Below, piece after piece: positions 39,501 to 49,200 of a DNA stretch of 64,000 nt; the first letter of the stretch is position 1, and each line of letters opens with the position of its first letter. A program made the translations under genes and the position numbers. The notes beneath the pieces were generated by a model. It did no database searches and had not been told where the DNA came from. It saw only the letters and a list, made by a program, of their open reading frames with translations. Source of the DNA: Hydractinia symbiolongicarpus (taxonomy: Eukaryota > Cnidaria > Hydrozoa > Anthoathecata > Hydractiniidae); the NCBI RefSeq assembly GCF_029227915.1, contig NC_079878.1, forward strand, positions 35,305,501-35,369,500, in the 5' to 3' direction.

Positions 39501-41812
39501 AGCACTCAAAAGTGATGCATGATCAGACCATAGTATGAAGTATCTTGTCAAAGCACCTTTTGGATTTCTCATAATCCCCAAACTTTGATGTTCTTCAAAA
39601 ATCTTTCTGCGAATGTCACTCAGTGGTATACAACGACCAGATACTGTGAATTCTTCATTGAAAATCACTCCATTCTTTATCACAGCTTTTTTATATTTTT
39701 TTGGCTCAACCAAAGATCCTAATAGAATATCTCCAGATTCAATCTTCTTCAGTATCTCCTCTTTTATTTTTTCAAATGTAGGGGGCATAGGAACCGACAC
39801 TCCACTTCCATCTGTAAAAAATGAAATGTTCTCAATATCTCTCTTTCTGAACAAGGAATGTTAAGTTGATTGTACAAACGCTACGATATATACATCCTCT
39901 TTTTGTATAATACATATTTCTAAAAGTATTGTGAAGATGCAATGTGTTTTAGGTAAACATTGTTCTACACACAGAAATCTACTGTAACACTTGAAAGAAT
40001 TTAAGAATCTTTTGCTATAAATTATACAGATTTGATGACAAGACACAATGTTGGAAGCGTACATTATATATCAATTCTTCTTTTTTTTAGGTACTCACCT
40101 GGAAACTTTTCATATTTTCGACGATATTTGCATGGGTTAACAAAATTGTTTGCAAATTTTGATAAATCAACACCGTTATCTTCGAGAAATTCCTTAACAA
40201 CTGTATTTCCAGTAGTTCCAGGTATATGATATTTTCGGGCCAAGTCAGAGTAATTTATCTGCAAGAGGAAATAAATCCATGTGTCACACAAGTTATTTTT
40301 TTGTTCAAAATTGGACAATGATATAAATGGCAATGTGTTCAACACAAATGTTAACAGATACATGAAGATATACCTTACTACCAACATCCATTCCTAACAC
40401 TTCTTCAAGTAGAGCATGACGATCGAAATTTAATTTGTTTGGATCTGGACTATGTCGTTTTTTCTTGATTGGTGTGTCATCTACGTCTTGATTTTGTTGT
40501 AATTTTGTCCGCCCTATGGTTAGAAACAACTCCTTAATATATTTTGTTTAAAATAATTTTTACAGTTTTTAGTTTAGTCAATAATGATTTGCGAGACTGA
40601 ATTCTACGAACCTAAGGTTTTATTTATTTTTGCTATTTTTTTTGCATTTATTCACACAGCAACTTATTTTCATAACATAGTTTTAATTATTTCTGCGTGT
40701 TAATTTCGTGGGGTTATATACTTCATCATGATATATGTTGATTGCTTATTTTTTCATTTTAATATTTGTTTATATATATATATATGCGTGTATATAATTA
40801 TTTATAAATTTATATTCAAAAAATGCAACAATAAAATAATACCATTCAAGAAAAACCAGTGCCTGTAGGTGAATGGAGATACAGTACAGGTGAAAGATTA
40901 AAATTAAAAAATATATATAGCTATACCTATCATTCTTTTAATTGAATTTTCTTTACTTTCAAAGTATTGAATCGATCTTGATTTTTTGTAGGAAGCTTTT
41001 GATTGTCTGATGCCAAAGATTGTGTCTGTTGCTTTATTTTCACCAAAACATTTTTTTTCCAAGGATTTTTTTATTATTTTATTCCGTTCTCTAAGCTCTT
41101 TCTTTTTATCAGACTTGGACTTCACTTGAGCAATATTAGCTGATTTGACCTTTGTGAGAACCTTTGTGAATGGAGTGTCATATATACTGTCCCATTTTGA
41201 GTTGATACTATTAAGTACAGATTCTGCCGTTGTTTTCATATATGACATGTCAGTCTTTGTTTGAGGAATTGTCAAATTTATGGTGATTGGATGAACTGGT
41301 GTTGTGTTGATACTGTTTGGAGTAGTAATCGTTGATATGTTGTTATATGTTACATTTACAGGTGTGGACGTATTATTTGTTGTAGTTGGAGTTTTATTAT
41401 TCGTACTATTTACAGTGTTTGATATATCTGTTAATGGTTTTTTAACATTGTTGATTTTTTTTGTTCTGTGTGATGTTGAAACAGGAAATGTATTTTTATT
41501 TTTTTCTAATAAACTGCATGCTTGACATGCATGTATAGTATGCCTAATCTTCTCATTATCTTTGAGTTTCTTCCAATTGTCTTGAGAAAAATCATCTAGG
41601 TATTTTTCCCTTACTTTACCGTTCCACTTTTTTTTTCTCACAAACGCAGTAAGTTCCTTGGACTTTCTGTCAAAATGATTTTTCGTTATGGATACATCAG
41701 GAAACATCGCCATAAAATTTGAAAAACGCAAGTCACAGTGATGATGACTTATATTTTTCATCCCATTCAATACTTCAGCACGCATAAAAGCGCATTCAAA
41801 AACGTTTGCCAT
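35925..41812 (-). CDS. Putative transposase, ten exons, 1264 residues
   Basis: Manual splicing gives exons 41812-40927, 40513-40374, 40258-40099, 39811-39422, 39291-39109, 39016-38871, 38708-38537, 38299-37577, 37152-36821 and 36587-35925. All nine introns are GT-AG, every junction keeps phase, and the total is 3795 nt including the stop. The start has a good context (A at -3, G at +4). In order, the protein shows an N-terminal region with His23-Cys26 and His91/His94/Cys96/Cys99, an Asn/Thr-rich linker (about 131-180), basic stretches (231-254 and 310-318), a helix-turn-helix-like segment (343-375), a central region with Asp492 and Asp588 as candidate catalytic acids, a Cys cluster (606, 608, 610), a SAP-like segment (about 649-692), a conserved-looking EPLHD-type motif (723-727), a GNGVWW motif (963-968) and a charged helical C-terminus. 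From memory it matches uncharacterised transposon proteins of invertebrates. Transposase function is inferred from its position between inverted repeats; the superfamily is unknown to me. Confidence 0.88.
36590..36770 (+). pseudogene. LINE reverse transcriptase C-terminal tail remnant
   Basis: On the plus strand, inside intron 9 of the antisense transposase gene, one frame reads ELRSRLGICRIKD...RLSWLGHLQ; a one-base shift near 36700 then continues RMKEDNWVRKCRDRL. From general knowledge, the pattern RLGI...L.W.GH..RM..D.WV.KCR is the conserved tail after the reverse transcriptase domain of many non-LTR retrotransposons. Only this short, frameshifted piece remains; no upstream reverse transcriptase motifs are present. 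Its reverse complement supplies the polypyrimidine tract for exon 10. Confidence 0.55.
36821..37152 (-). CDS. Transposase exon 9 (residues 934-1044)
   Basis: The acceptor is TTTTCAG (phase 1) and the donor is GAAGAA/GTAAGT (phase 0). It encodes a compact region with RKYQAHLERIADFLLYGNG followed by VWW (residues 947-968), an acidic turn (HDGKEDDDF) and a predicted helix containing CWKKCVDRG. The GNGVWW block looks like a family hallmark, recalled but not checked against a database. Confidence 0.85.
37153..37576 (-). other. Intron 8 of the transposase gene (424 bp)
   Basis: Bounded by CTTG/GTAAGTC and TTTTCAG/ATGAG. It contains AT-rich sequence with no open frame or recognisable element. An in-frame reading through the donor would reach a stop at 37497, so the intron must be removed. 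Confidence 0.75.
37577..38299 (-). CDS. Transposase exon 8 (residues 693-933)
   Basis: The largest central exon. It starts 47 nt upstream of the first internal ATG and reads RVPALCFGNEH before NLANYEVMPIEPLHDCKGH (713-731). Later motifs are RSPRIILRLHN (810-820), CQDLFGHNLK (829-838), KLYGIYYHGLTTH (844-856) and ENEEQLF (872-878). Asp727, His731, Glu872 and Glu875 are plausible active-site or structural acidic/His positions; assigning a third catalytic acid from a single sequence is guesswork. Confidence 0.88.
38537..38708 (-). CDS. Transposase exon 7 (residues 636-692), SAP-like segment
   Basis: The acceptor is TTTTAG/GTAATA (phase 0) and the donor is ACAG/GTTAGG (phase 1). The reading ISGPAGQQQ... 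is followed by a helix-rich stretch ending LHKKDLEQLLKNHLT. The spacing of leucines and lysines resembles a SAP-type DNA-binding helix-extension-helix. There is no ATG in this exon; it was found by following splice phases between neighbouring exons. Confidence 0.82.
38871..39016 (-). CDS. Transposase exon 6 (residues 588-635), Cys cluster
   Basis: Spliced to the preceding RFFHG, it gives FFHGD followed by HPEIQYESGNSHGGN and then CLCGCKK. Asp588 is a good candidate for the second catalytic aspartate. Cys606, Cys608 and Cys610, together with nearby histidines, could bind zinc. The exon ends QRRKK at the donor GTACAT. Confidence 0.83.
39109..39291 (-). CDS. Transposase exon 5 (residues 526-587)
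   Basis: The acceptor is TTTTAG/GAATTTG and the donor is CATG/GTATGT. It encodes ICHDVQELVERPSVYIIGFA, a hydrophobic strand, then a helical stretch and DVIRFFHG. The internal ATG at 39265 is not the start: the open frame continues upstream to the splice acceptor. Confidence 0.85.
39422..39811 (-). CDS. Transposase exon 4 (residues 396-526)
   Basis: The acceptor is TTTTTACAG/ATGG and the donor is AACAG/GTATGT. It carries GSGVSVPMPPTFEKI, RCIPLSDIRRKIFEEH, then YFILWSDHASLLSAGHLLL, which places Asp492 on a hydrophobic strand as expected of a first catalytic aspartate in an RNase H-fold transposase. It ends TDEEMYAKT. The catalytic call is an inference from local pattern only. Confidence 0.86.
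40099..40258 (-). CDS. Transposase exon 3 (residues 343-396), HTH-like
   Basis: The acceptor is TCTTGCAG (phase 0) and the donor is CCAG/GTGAGT (phase 1). INYSDLARKYHIPGTTGNTV followed by VKEFLEDNGVDL has the helix-turn-helix spacing of DNA-binding domains (small-residue turn, then a recognition-like helix). It is followed by a basic CKYRRKYEKFP linker. Confidence 0.84.
40374..40513 (-). CDS. Transposase exon 2 (residues 296-342), basic stretch
   Basis: The acceptor is ACCATAG/GGCGG (phase 1) and the donor is AGTAAG/GTATAT (phase 0). It contains PIKKKRHSP (310-318), a classical nuclear-localisation-like run, and RHALLEEVLGMDVG leading into the helix-turn-helix-like exon 3. Confidence 0.84.
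40514..40926 (-). other. Intron 1 of the transposase gene (413 bp)
   Basis: Runs from ATAG/GTATAGC to ACCATAG. Very AT-rich, with a TATATATATATATG run near 40769-40784 and no open frame of interest. Either of two neighbouring GT positions could be argued, but only this donor restores phase with exon 2. Confidence 0.75.
40927..41812 (-). CDS. Transposase exon 1 (residues 1-296), start codon
   Basis: The longest exon, beginning MANVFECAFMRAEV. The N-terminal 100 residues look like a folded His/Cys module (HHHC at 23-26; HTIHACQAC at 91-99), possibly zinc-binding. Residues 131-180 are Asn/Thr-rich and probably disordered. Residues 231-254 are strongly basic (KSKSDKKKELRERNKIIKKS and on). The start at 41812 is the first ATG after upstream stops and sits in ATCATGG context. 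Confidence 0.88.
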
Positions 41813-42292
41813 GATATTCGTTATTCGTTCTTACTTTATTCCACAAAAAAAATTTCCCGCTGAAGCTACCATATTTATGTTTTTCTTTTCCCGCAGTTTT
41901 TGCGCGTCTTTTAATATAACGGGAAAAAAATCCGACACCGTAGTAAAAATGACGTCAAAGTACTGAAAATGACGAAAAATCAAAGAAAACGTCGTGTTTT
42001 ACAGTTCGCACCACTTAGGGGTATGTGGCGTCATCGGATATTTTTTTAATCCACAGATAATATGTCGACGACTTAAAAAAAAGCCGTTTATAGTTGATCG
42101 CGTATTTATTTATATGGGTTTTACCGAATTAAAAAGGTGAATAAAATCACGAAAGCGAGGCTATATCGACTTAAATACAACTAAAAAATTTTAAACAGCT
42201 TTTTTTCAAAAATCGATCCTTCACCTGAACGAATAAAAAAAACCAGGATGTTTTATTATCAGTCAGGTTGGTGCGCTTAGTAAAACCACGTT
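41813..42292 (-). promoter_or_regulatory. 5' non-coding region and presumed promoter of the transposase gene
   Basis: About 480 bp between the start codon and the right inverted repeat, without an open frame. The minus strand contains TATAAATA (plus-strand TATTTATA at 42107-42114), about 295 bp upstream of the ATG, which could be a TATA box. The region also holds several GACGTC/GACGAAAA motifs near 41950-41995. Promoter function is inferred from position. Confidence 0.45.
41993..42002 (-). repeat. Right subterminal inverted copy of GTAAAACACG
   Basis: Reads CGTGTTTTAC on the plus strand, the reverse complement of 34997-35006. A similar TAAAACCACG lies at 42281-42290, in the same orientation as the left copy. 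Possible transposase-binding sites. Confidence 0.4.
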
Positions 42293-42319
42293 TTGGAGAC
42301 TGTCCGTAAGTTGCCCGAG
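42293..42319 (-). repeat. Right terminal inverted repeat (27 bp)
   Basis: Perfect reverse complement of the left end, reading TTGGAGACTG and then TCCGTAAGTTGCCCGAG on the plus strand. It lies on the 5' side of the transposase gene. Confidence 0.95.
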
Positions 42320-42322
42320 TAC
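42319..42322. other. Right target-site duplication (TA or GTAC)
   Basis: GTAC here repeats GTAC at 34958-34961. After removing the element and one copy, the satellite reads TTGGTACCAATATGTG, as in many intact monomers of the array. Confidence 0.8.
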
Positions 42323-43299
42323 CAATATGTGACGCAACCGTTGAAACTCAAACGAACTGATACTGTTAGAAGGTCAATGAAATGTAGTTTAGGAAACCGT
42401 CTCTATTTTCTCAGCGCGCTAACAGCTAGGAATGGTCCCACAGTAACAAATGACTTATTTATCTAAATTTTTAAATGAAACGCTACCACAGCGCCCAGTG
42501 TAATCGCTGAGATACAGCAATCATGTCAAATTAAGAAGAATGTTATTTTTTAGAGTCCAATTGTGTCATTTATCTCATTTATAAAGTCAAACTCCAAAAT
42601 CAGTTCAATTAAGTTTCACAGTCAATTGTTTCACTGTTAAAAGCGGTGCAAGCTAGTAATGTCAGAAAAACATCGCTAAATACATGTTGGTACGAATATG
42701 TGACGCAAGCGTTGTACCTGAAAAGGACTGATACCGTTGGAAAGTCAATGAAATGTAGTTTTGGAAACTGTCTCTATTTTTACGGGGCGCGCTAACGGCT
42801 AGGATTTGTCTCACAATAAGAAATGACTTGTTTATCTAAATTTTTAAATAAAGCGTTACCACAGCGCCCAGTGTAATCGCTGAGTTCCAGCAATCAAGTC
42901 AAGTTAAGAATAAAGTTATTTCTTGGAGTACACTTGCCTCATTTTTTACATTCACAAGGTCAAAGTCCAAAATCAGTTCAATTAAGTCCCACAGTCAATG
43001 GTTTCACTGGTAAAAGCGATGCAACCTAGTAATATAAGAAACATATCGCTAAATACATGTTGGTACCAATATGTGACACAACCATTGAAACTCAAACGGA
43101 CTGATACCGTTAGAAAGTCAATGAAATGTAGTTTTGGAAACTGTCTCTTTTTTTTTATCGTGCGCTAACGGCTAGGATTGGTCCCACAGTAACAAATGAC
43201 TTATTTATCTAAATTTTTTAATGAAACTCTACCACAGCGCCCAGTGTAATCCCTGAGATACAGCAATCATGTCAAATTAAGAAGAATGTTATTTTTTAG

Positions 43300-46200
43300 A
43301 GTCCAATTGTGTCATTTATCTCATTTATAAAGTCAAACTCCAAAATCAGTTCAATTAAGTCTCACAGTCAATCGTTTCACTGTTAAAGGCGGTGCAAGCT
43401 AGTAATGTCAGAAAAACATCGCTAAGTACATGTTGGTACGAAAATGTGACGCAAGCGTTGTTCCTGAAACGGACTGATACCGTTAGAAAGTCAATGAAAT
43501 GTAGTTGTGGAAACTGTCTCTATTTTCACGGGGCGCGCTAACGGCTAGGATTTGTCTCACAATAAGAAATGACTTGTTTATCTAAATTTTTAAATAAAGC
43601 GTTACCACAGCGCCCAGTGTAATCGCTGAGTTCCAGCAATCAAGTCAAGAAAAGAATAAAGTTATTTCTTGGAGTACACTTGCCTCATTTGTTACATTCA
43701 CAAGGTCAAAGTCCAAAATCAGTTCAATTAAGTCCCACAGTCAATCGTTTCACTGTTAAAAGCGATGCAACCTAGTAATATCAGAAACATATCTCTAAAT
43801 ACATGTTGGTACCAATATGTGACGCAACCATTGAAACTCGAACGGACTGATACCGTTAGAAAGTCAATGAAATGTAGTTTTGGAAACTGTCTCTATTTTA
43901 TAAGCGAGCGCTAACGGCTAGGATTGGTCTCACAGTAACAATTAAACAAAGCGCTGCCACAGCGCCCAGTGTAATCGCTGAGATACAGCAATCATGTCAA
44001 ATTAAGGAGACATTTATTTTTTAGAGTCCAATTGAGTCATTTATCTCATTTATAAAGTCAAAGTCCAAAATCAGTTCAATTAAGTCTCACAGTCAATCGT
44101 TTCACTGTTAAAAGCGGTGCAAGCTAGCAATGTCAGAAAAATATCGCTAAATACATGTTGGTACGAATATGTGACGCAAGCGTTGTACCTGAAACGGACT
44201 GATACCGTTAGAAAGTCAATGAAATTTAGTTTTGGAAACTGTCCCTAATTTCTCAGCGCGCGTTAACGGCTAGGATTTCTCTCACAATAAGAAATGACTT
44301 GTTTATCTGAATTTTTAAATGAAACGCTACCACAGCGCCAAGTGTAATCGCTGAGATACAGCAATCATGTCAAATTAAAAAGAATGTTATTTTTTAGAGT
44401 CCAACTGTGTCACTTATCTCATTTATAAAGTCAAAGTCCAAAATCAGTTCAATTTAGTCCCACAGTCAATGGTTTCACTGTTAAAAGGGATGCAACATAG
44501 TAATATCAGAAACATATCTCTAAATACATGTTGGTACCAATATGTGACGCAACCATTGAAACTCGAACGGACTGATACCGTTAGAAAGTCAATGAAATGT
44601 AGTTTTGGAAACTGTCTCTATTTTCTCAGCGCGCGCTAACGGCTAGGATTGGTCCCACAGTAACAAATGACTTATTTATCTAAATTTTTAAATAAAGCGC
44701 TACCACAGCGCCCAGTGAAATTGCTGAGTTCCAGCAATCAAGTCAAGTTAAGAACAAAGTTATTTCTTGGAGTACACTTGCCTCATTTGTTACATTCACA
44801 AGGTCAAAGTCCAAAATCAGTTCAATTAAGTCCCACTGTCAATGGTTTCACTGGTAAAAGCGATGCAACCTAGTAATATCAGAAACATATCGCTAAATAC
44901 ATGTTGGTACCAATATGTCACGCAACCGTTGAAACTCAAACGGACTGATACCGTTAGAAAGTCAATGAAATGTAGTTTTGGAAACTGTCTCAATTTTCTA
45001 AGCGAGCGCTAACGGCTAGGATTGGTCCCACAGTAACAATTAAACAAAGCGCTGCCACAGCGCCCAGTGTAATCGCTGAGATACAGCAATCATGTCAAAT
45101 TAAGGAGACTGTTATTTTTTAGAGTCCAATTGAGTCATTTATCTCATTTATAAAGTCAAAGTCCAAAATCAGTTCAATTAAGTCTCACAGTCAATCGTTT
45201 CACTGTTAAAAGCGGTGCAAGCTAGCAATGTCAGAAAAATATCGCTAAATACATGTTGGTGCGAATATGAGACGCAAGCGTTGTACCTGAAACGGACTGA
45301 TACCGTTAAAAAGTCAACGAAATGTAGTTTTGGAAACTTTCTCTCTTTTCTGAGCGCGCGTTAACGGCTAGGATTGGTCCCACAGTAACAAATGACTTAT
45401 TTATCTAAATTTTTATATGAAACGCTACCACAGCGCCAAGTGTAATCGCTGAGATACAGCAATCATGTCAAATTAAAAAGAATGTTATTTTTTAGAGTCC
45501 AACTGTGTCATTTATCTCATTTATAAAGTCAAAGTCCAGAATCAGTTCAATTAAGTCTCACAGTCAATCGTTTTACTGTTAAAAGCGACGCAAGCTAGTA
45601 ATGTCAGAAAAATATCGCTAAATACATGTTGGTGCGAATATGAGACGCAAGCGTTGTACCTGAAACGGACTGATACCGTTAAAAAGTCAACGAAATGTAG
45701 TTTTGGACACTGTGTCTATTTTCTCAGCGCGCCCTAACGGCTAGGGTTGGTCCCACAGTAAAAAATGACTTATTTATCTAAAGGTTTAAATAAAGCGCGA
45801 CCACAGCGCCCAGTGTAATCGCTTAGTTCCAGCAATCAAGTCAAGTTAAGAATAAAGTCATTTCTTGGAGTGCACTTGCCTCATTTGTTACATTCACAAG
45901 GTCGAAGTCCAAAATCAGTTCAATTAAGTCCCACAGTCAATGGTTTCACTGGTAAAAGCGATGCAACCTAGTAATATCAGAAACATATCGCTAAATACAT
46001 GTTGGTACCAATATGTGACGCAACTGTTGAAACTCAAACGGACTGATACCGTTAGAAAGTCAATGAAATGTAGTTTTGGAAACCGTCTCTATTTTCTCAG
46101 CGCGCGATACCAGCTAGGATTGGTCCCAAAGTAACAAATGACTTATTTATCTAAATTTTTAAATGAAACGCTACCACAGCGCCCAGTGTAATCGCTGAGA

Positions 46201-49200
46201 TACAGCAATCATGTCAAATTAAGAAGAATGTTATTTTTTAGAGTCCAATTGTGTCATTTATCTCCTTTATAAAGTCAAAGTCCAAAATCAGTTCAATTAA
46301 GTCTCACAGTCAATCGTTTCACTGTTAAAAGCGGTGCAAGCTAGCAATGTCAGAAAAATATCGCTAAATACATGTTGGTGCGAATATGAGACGCAAGCGT
46401 TGTACTTGAAACGGACTGATACCGTTAAAAAATCAACGAAATGTAGTTTTGGAAACTTTCTCTCTTTTCTGAGCGCGCGTTAACGGCTAGGATTGGTCCC
46501 ACAGTAACAAATGACTTATTTATCTAAATTTTTATATGAAACGCTGCCACAGCGCCAAGTGTAATCGCTGAGATACAGCAATCATGTCAAATTAAAAAGA
46601 ATGTTATTTTTTAGAGTCCAACTGTGTCATTTATCTCATTTATAAAGTCAAAGTCCAGAATCAGTTCAATTAAGTCTCACAGTCAATCGTTTTACTGTTA
46701 AAAGCGACGCAAGCTAGTAATGTCAGAAAAATATCGCTAAATACATGTTGGTGCGAATATGAGACGCAAGCGTTGTACCTGAAACGGACTGATACCGTTA
46801 AAAAGTCAACGAAATGTAGTTTTGGACACTGTGTCTATTTTCTCAGCGCGCGCTAACGGCTAGGGTTGGTCCCACAGTAAAAAATGACTTATTTATCTAA
46901 AGGTTTAAATAAAGCGCGACCACAGCGCCCAGTGAAATGGCTGAGTTCCAGCAATCAAGTCAAGTTAAGAATAAAGTTATTTCTTGGAGTACACTTGCCT
47001 CATTTGTTACATTCACAAGATCAAAGTCCAAAATCAGTTCAATTAAGTCCCACTGTCAATGGTTTCACTGGTAAAAGCGATGCAACCTAGTAATATCAGA
47101 AACATATCGCTAAATACATGTTGGTACCAATATGTCACGCAACAGTTGAAACTCAAACGGACTGATACCGTTAGAAAGTCAATGAAATGTAGTTTTGGAA
47201 ACTGTCTCTATTTTCTAAGCAAGCGCTAACGGCTAGGATTGGTCCCACAGTAACAATTAAACAAAGCGCTGCCACAGCGCCCAGTGGAATTCGTGAGATA
47301 CAGCAATCATGTCAAATTAAAAAGAATGTTATTTTTTAGAGTCCAACTGTGTCATGCGATGCAAGCTAGTATATCAGAAAAATATCGCTAAATTCATGTT
47401 GGTACGAATATGAGACGCAAGCGTTATACCTGAAACGGACTGATACCGTTAGAAAGTCAATGAAATGTAGTTTTGGAAACTGTCTCTATTTTCTCACCGC
47501 GCGCTAACGGCTAGGATTGGTCCCACAGTAACAAATGACTTATTTATCTAAATTTTTTAATGAAACTCTACCACAGCGCCCAGTGTAATTGCGGAGATAC
47601 AGCAATCATGTCAAATTAAGAAGAATGTTATTTCTTAGAGTCCAATTGTGTCATTTATCTCATTTATAAAGTCAAACTCCAAAATCAGTTCAATTAAGTC
47701 TCACAGTCAATCGTTTCACTGTTAAAAGCGGTGCAAGCTAGTAATGTCAGAAAAACATCGCTAAATACATGTTGGTACGAATATGTGGCGCAAGCGTTGT
47801 ACCTGAAACGGACTAATACCGTTAGAAAGTCAATGAAATGTAGTTTTAGAAACTGTCTCTATTTTCACGGGGCGCGCTAACGGCTAGGATTTGTCTCACA
47901 ATAAGAAATGACTTATTTATCTAAATTTTTAAATAAAGCGTTACCACAGCGCCCAGTGTAATCGCTGAGTTCCAGCGACCAAGTGAAGTTAAGAATAAAG
48001 TTATTTCTTGGAGTACACTTGCCTCATTTGTTACATTCACAAGGTCGAAGTCTGAAATCAGTTCAATTAAGTCCCACAGTCAATGGTTTCACTGGTAAAA
48101 GCGATGCAACCTAGTAATATCAGAAACATATCGCTAAATACATGTTGGTACGAATATGAGACGCAAGCGTTGTACCTGAAACGGACTGATACCGTTAGAA
48201 AGTCAATGAAATGTAGTTTTGGAAACTGTTTCTATTTTCTCACCGCGCGCTAACGGCTAGGATTGGTCCCACAGTAACAAATGACTTATTTATCTAATTT
48301 TTTTAATGAAACTCTACCACAGCGCCCAGTGTAATCGCGGAGATACAGCAATCATGTCAAATTAAGAAGAATGTTATTTTTTAGAGTCCAATTGTGTCAT
48401 TTATCTCATTTATAAAGTCAAACTCCAAAATCAGTTCAATTAAGTCTCACAGTCAATCGTTTCACTGTTAAAAGCGGTGCAAGCTAGCAATGTCAGAAAA
48501 ACATCGTTAAATACATGTTGGTACGAATATGTGGCGCAAGCGTTGTACCTGAAACGGACTGATACCGTTAGAAAGTCAATGAAATGTAGTTTTGGAAACT
48601 GTCTCTATTTTCTCACCGCGCGCTAACGGCTAGGATTGGTCCCACAGTAACAAATGACTTATTTATCTAAATTTTTTAATGAAACTCTACCACAGCGCCC
48701 AGTGTAATCGCAGAGATACAGCAATCATGTCAAATTAAGAAGAATGTTATTTTTTAGAGTCCAATTGTGTCATTTATCTCATTTATAAAGTCAAACTCCA
48801 AAATCAGTTCAATTAAGTCTCACAGTCAATCGTTTCACTGTTAAATTCGGTGCAAGCTAGCAATGTCAGAAAAACATCGCTAAATACATGTTGGTACGAA
48901 TATGTGGCGCAAGCGTTGTACCTGAAACGGACTGATACCGTTAGAAAGTCAATGAAATGTAGTTTTGGAAACTGTCTCTATTTTCTCACCGCGCGCTAAC
49001 GGCTAGGATTGGTCCCACAGTAACAAATGACTTATTTATCTAAATTTTTTAATGAAACTCTACCACAGCGCCCAGTGTAATCGCGGAGATACAGCAATCA
49101 TGTCAAATTAAGAAGAATGTTATTTTTTAGAGTCCAATTGTGTCATTTATCTCATTTATAAAGTCAAACTCCAAAATCAGTTCAATTAAGTCTCACAGTC

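Larger units (their letters stand above)
34961..42319 (-). mobile_element. Intact DNA transposon of unassigned superfamily (7359 bp)
   Basis: Perfect 27-bp terminal inverted repeats beginning CTCGGGCAACTTACGGACAG bound a non-satellite, AT-rich segment that interrupts the satellite exactly inside GGTACC, with a short target-site duplication. The satellite phase continues without loss across the insertion. The flanks (34386-34960 and 42320-43060) match the continuous stretch at about 21135-22470, which serves as an internal empty site. The element carries one ten-exon gene on the minus strand with no disabling lesion, plus about 940 bp of 3' and about 500 bp of 5' non-coding sequence. Inverted ends, an intron-containing gene and the absence of long terminal repeats or a poly(A) tail indicate cut-and-paste transposition. 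I do not recognise the terminal sequence as belonging to a named superfamily. Confidence 0.95.

Noticed and set aside
34961-42319. LTR retrotransposon or virus-like insertion.
   Set aside because: The ends are inverted rather than direct repeats, there is no protease, reverse transcriptase or integrase order, and the gene contains introns.
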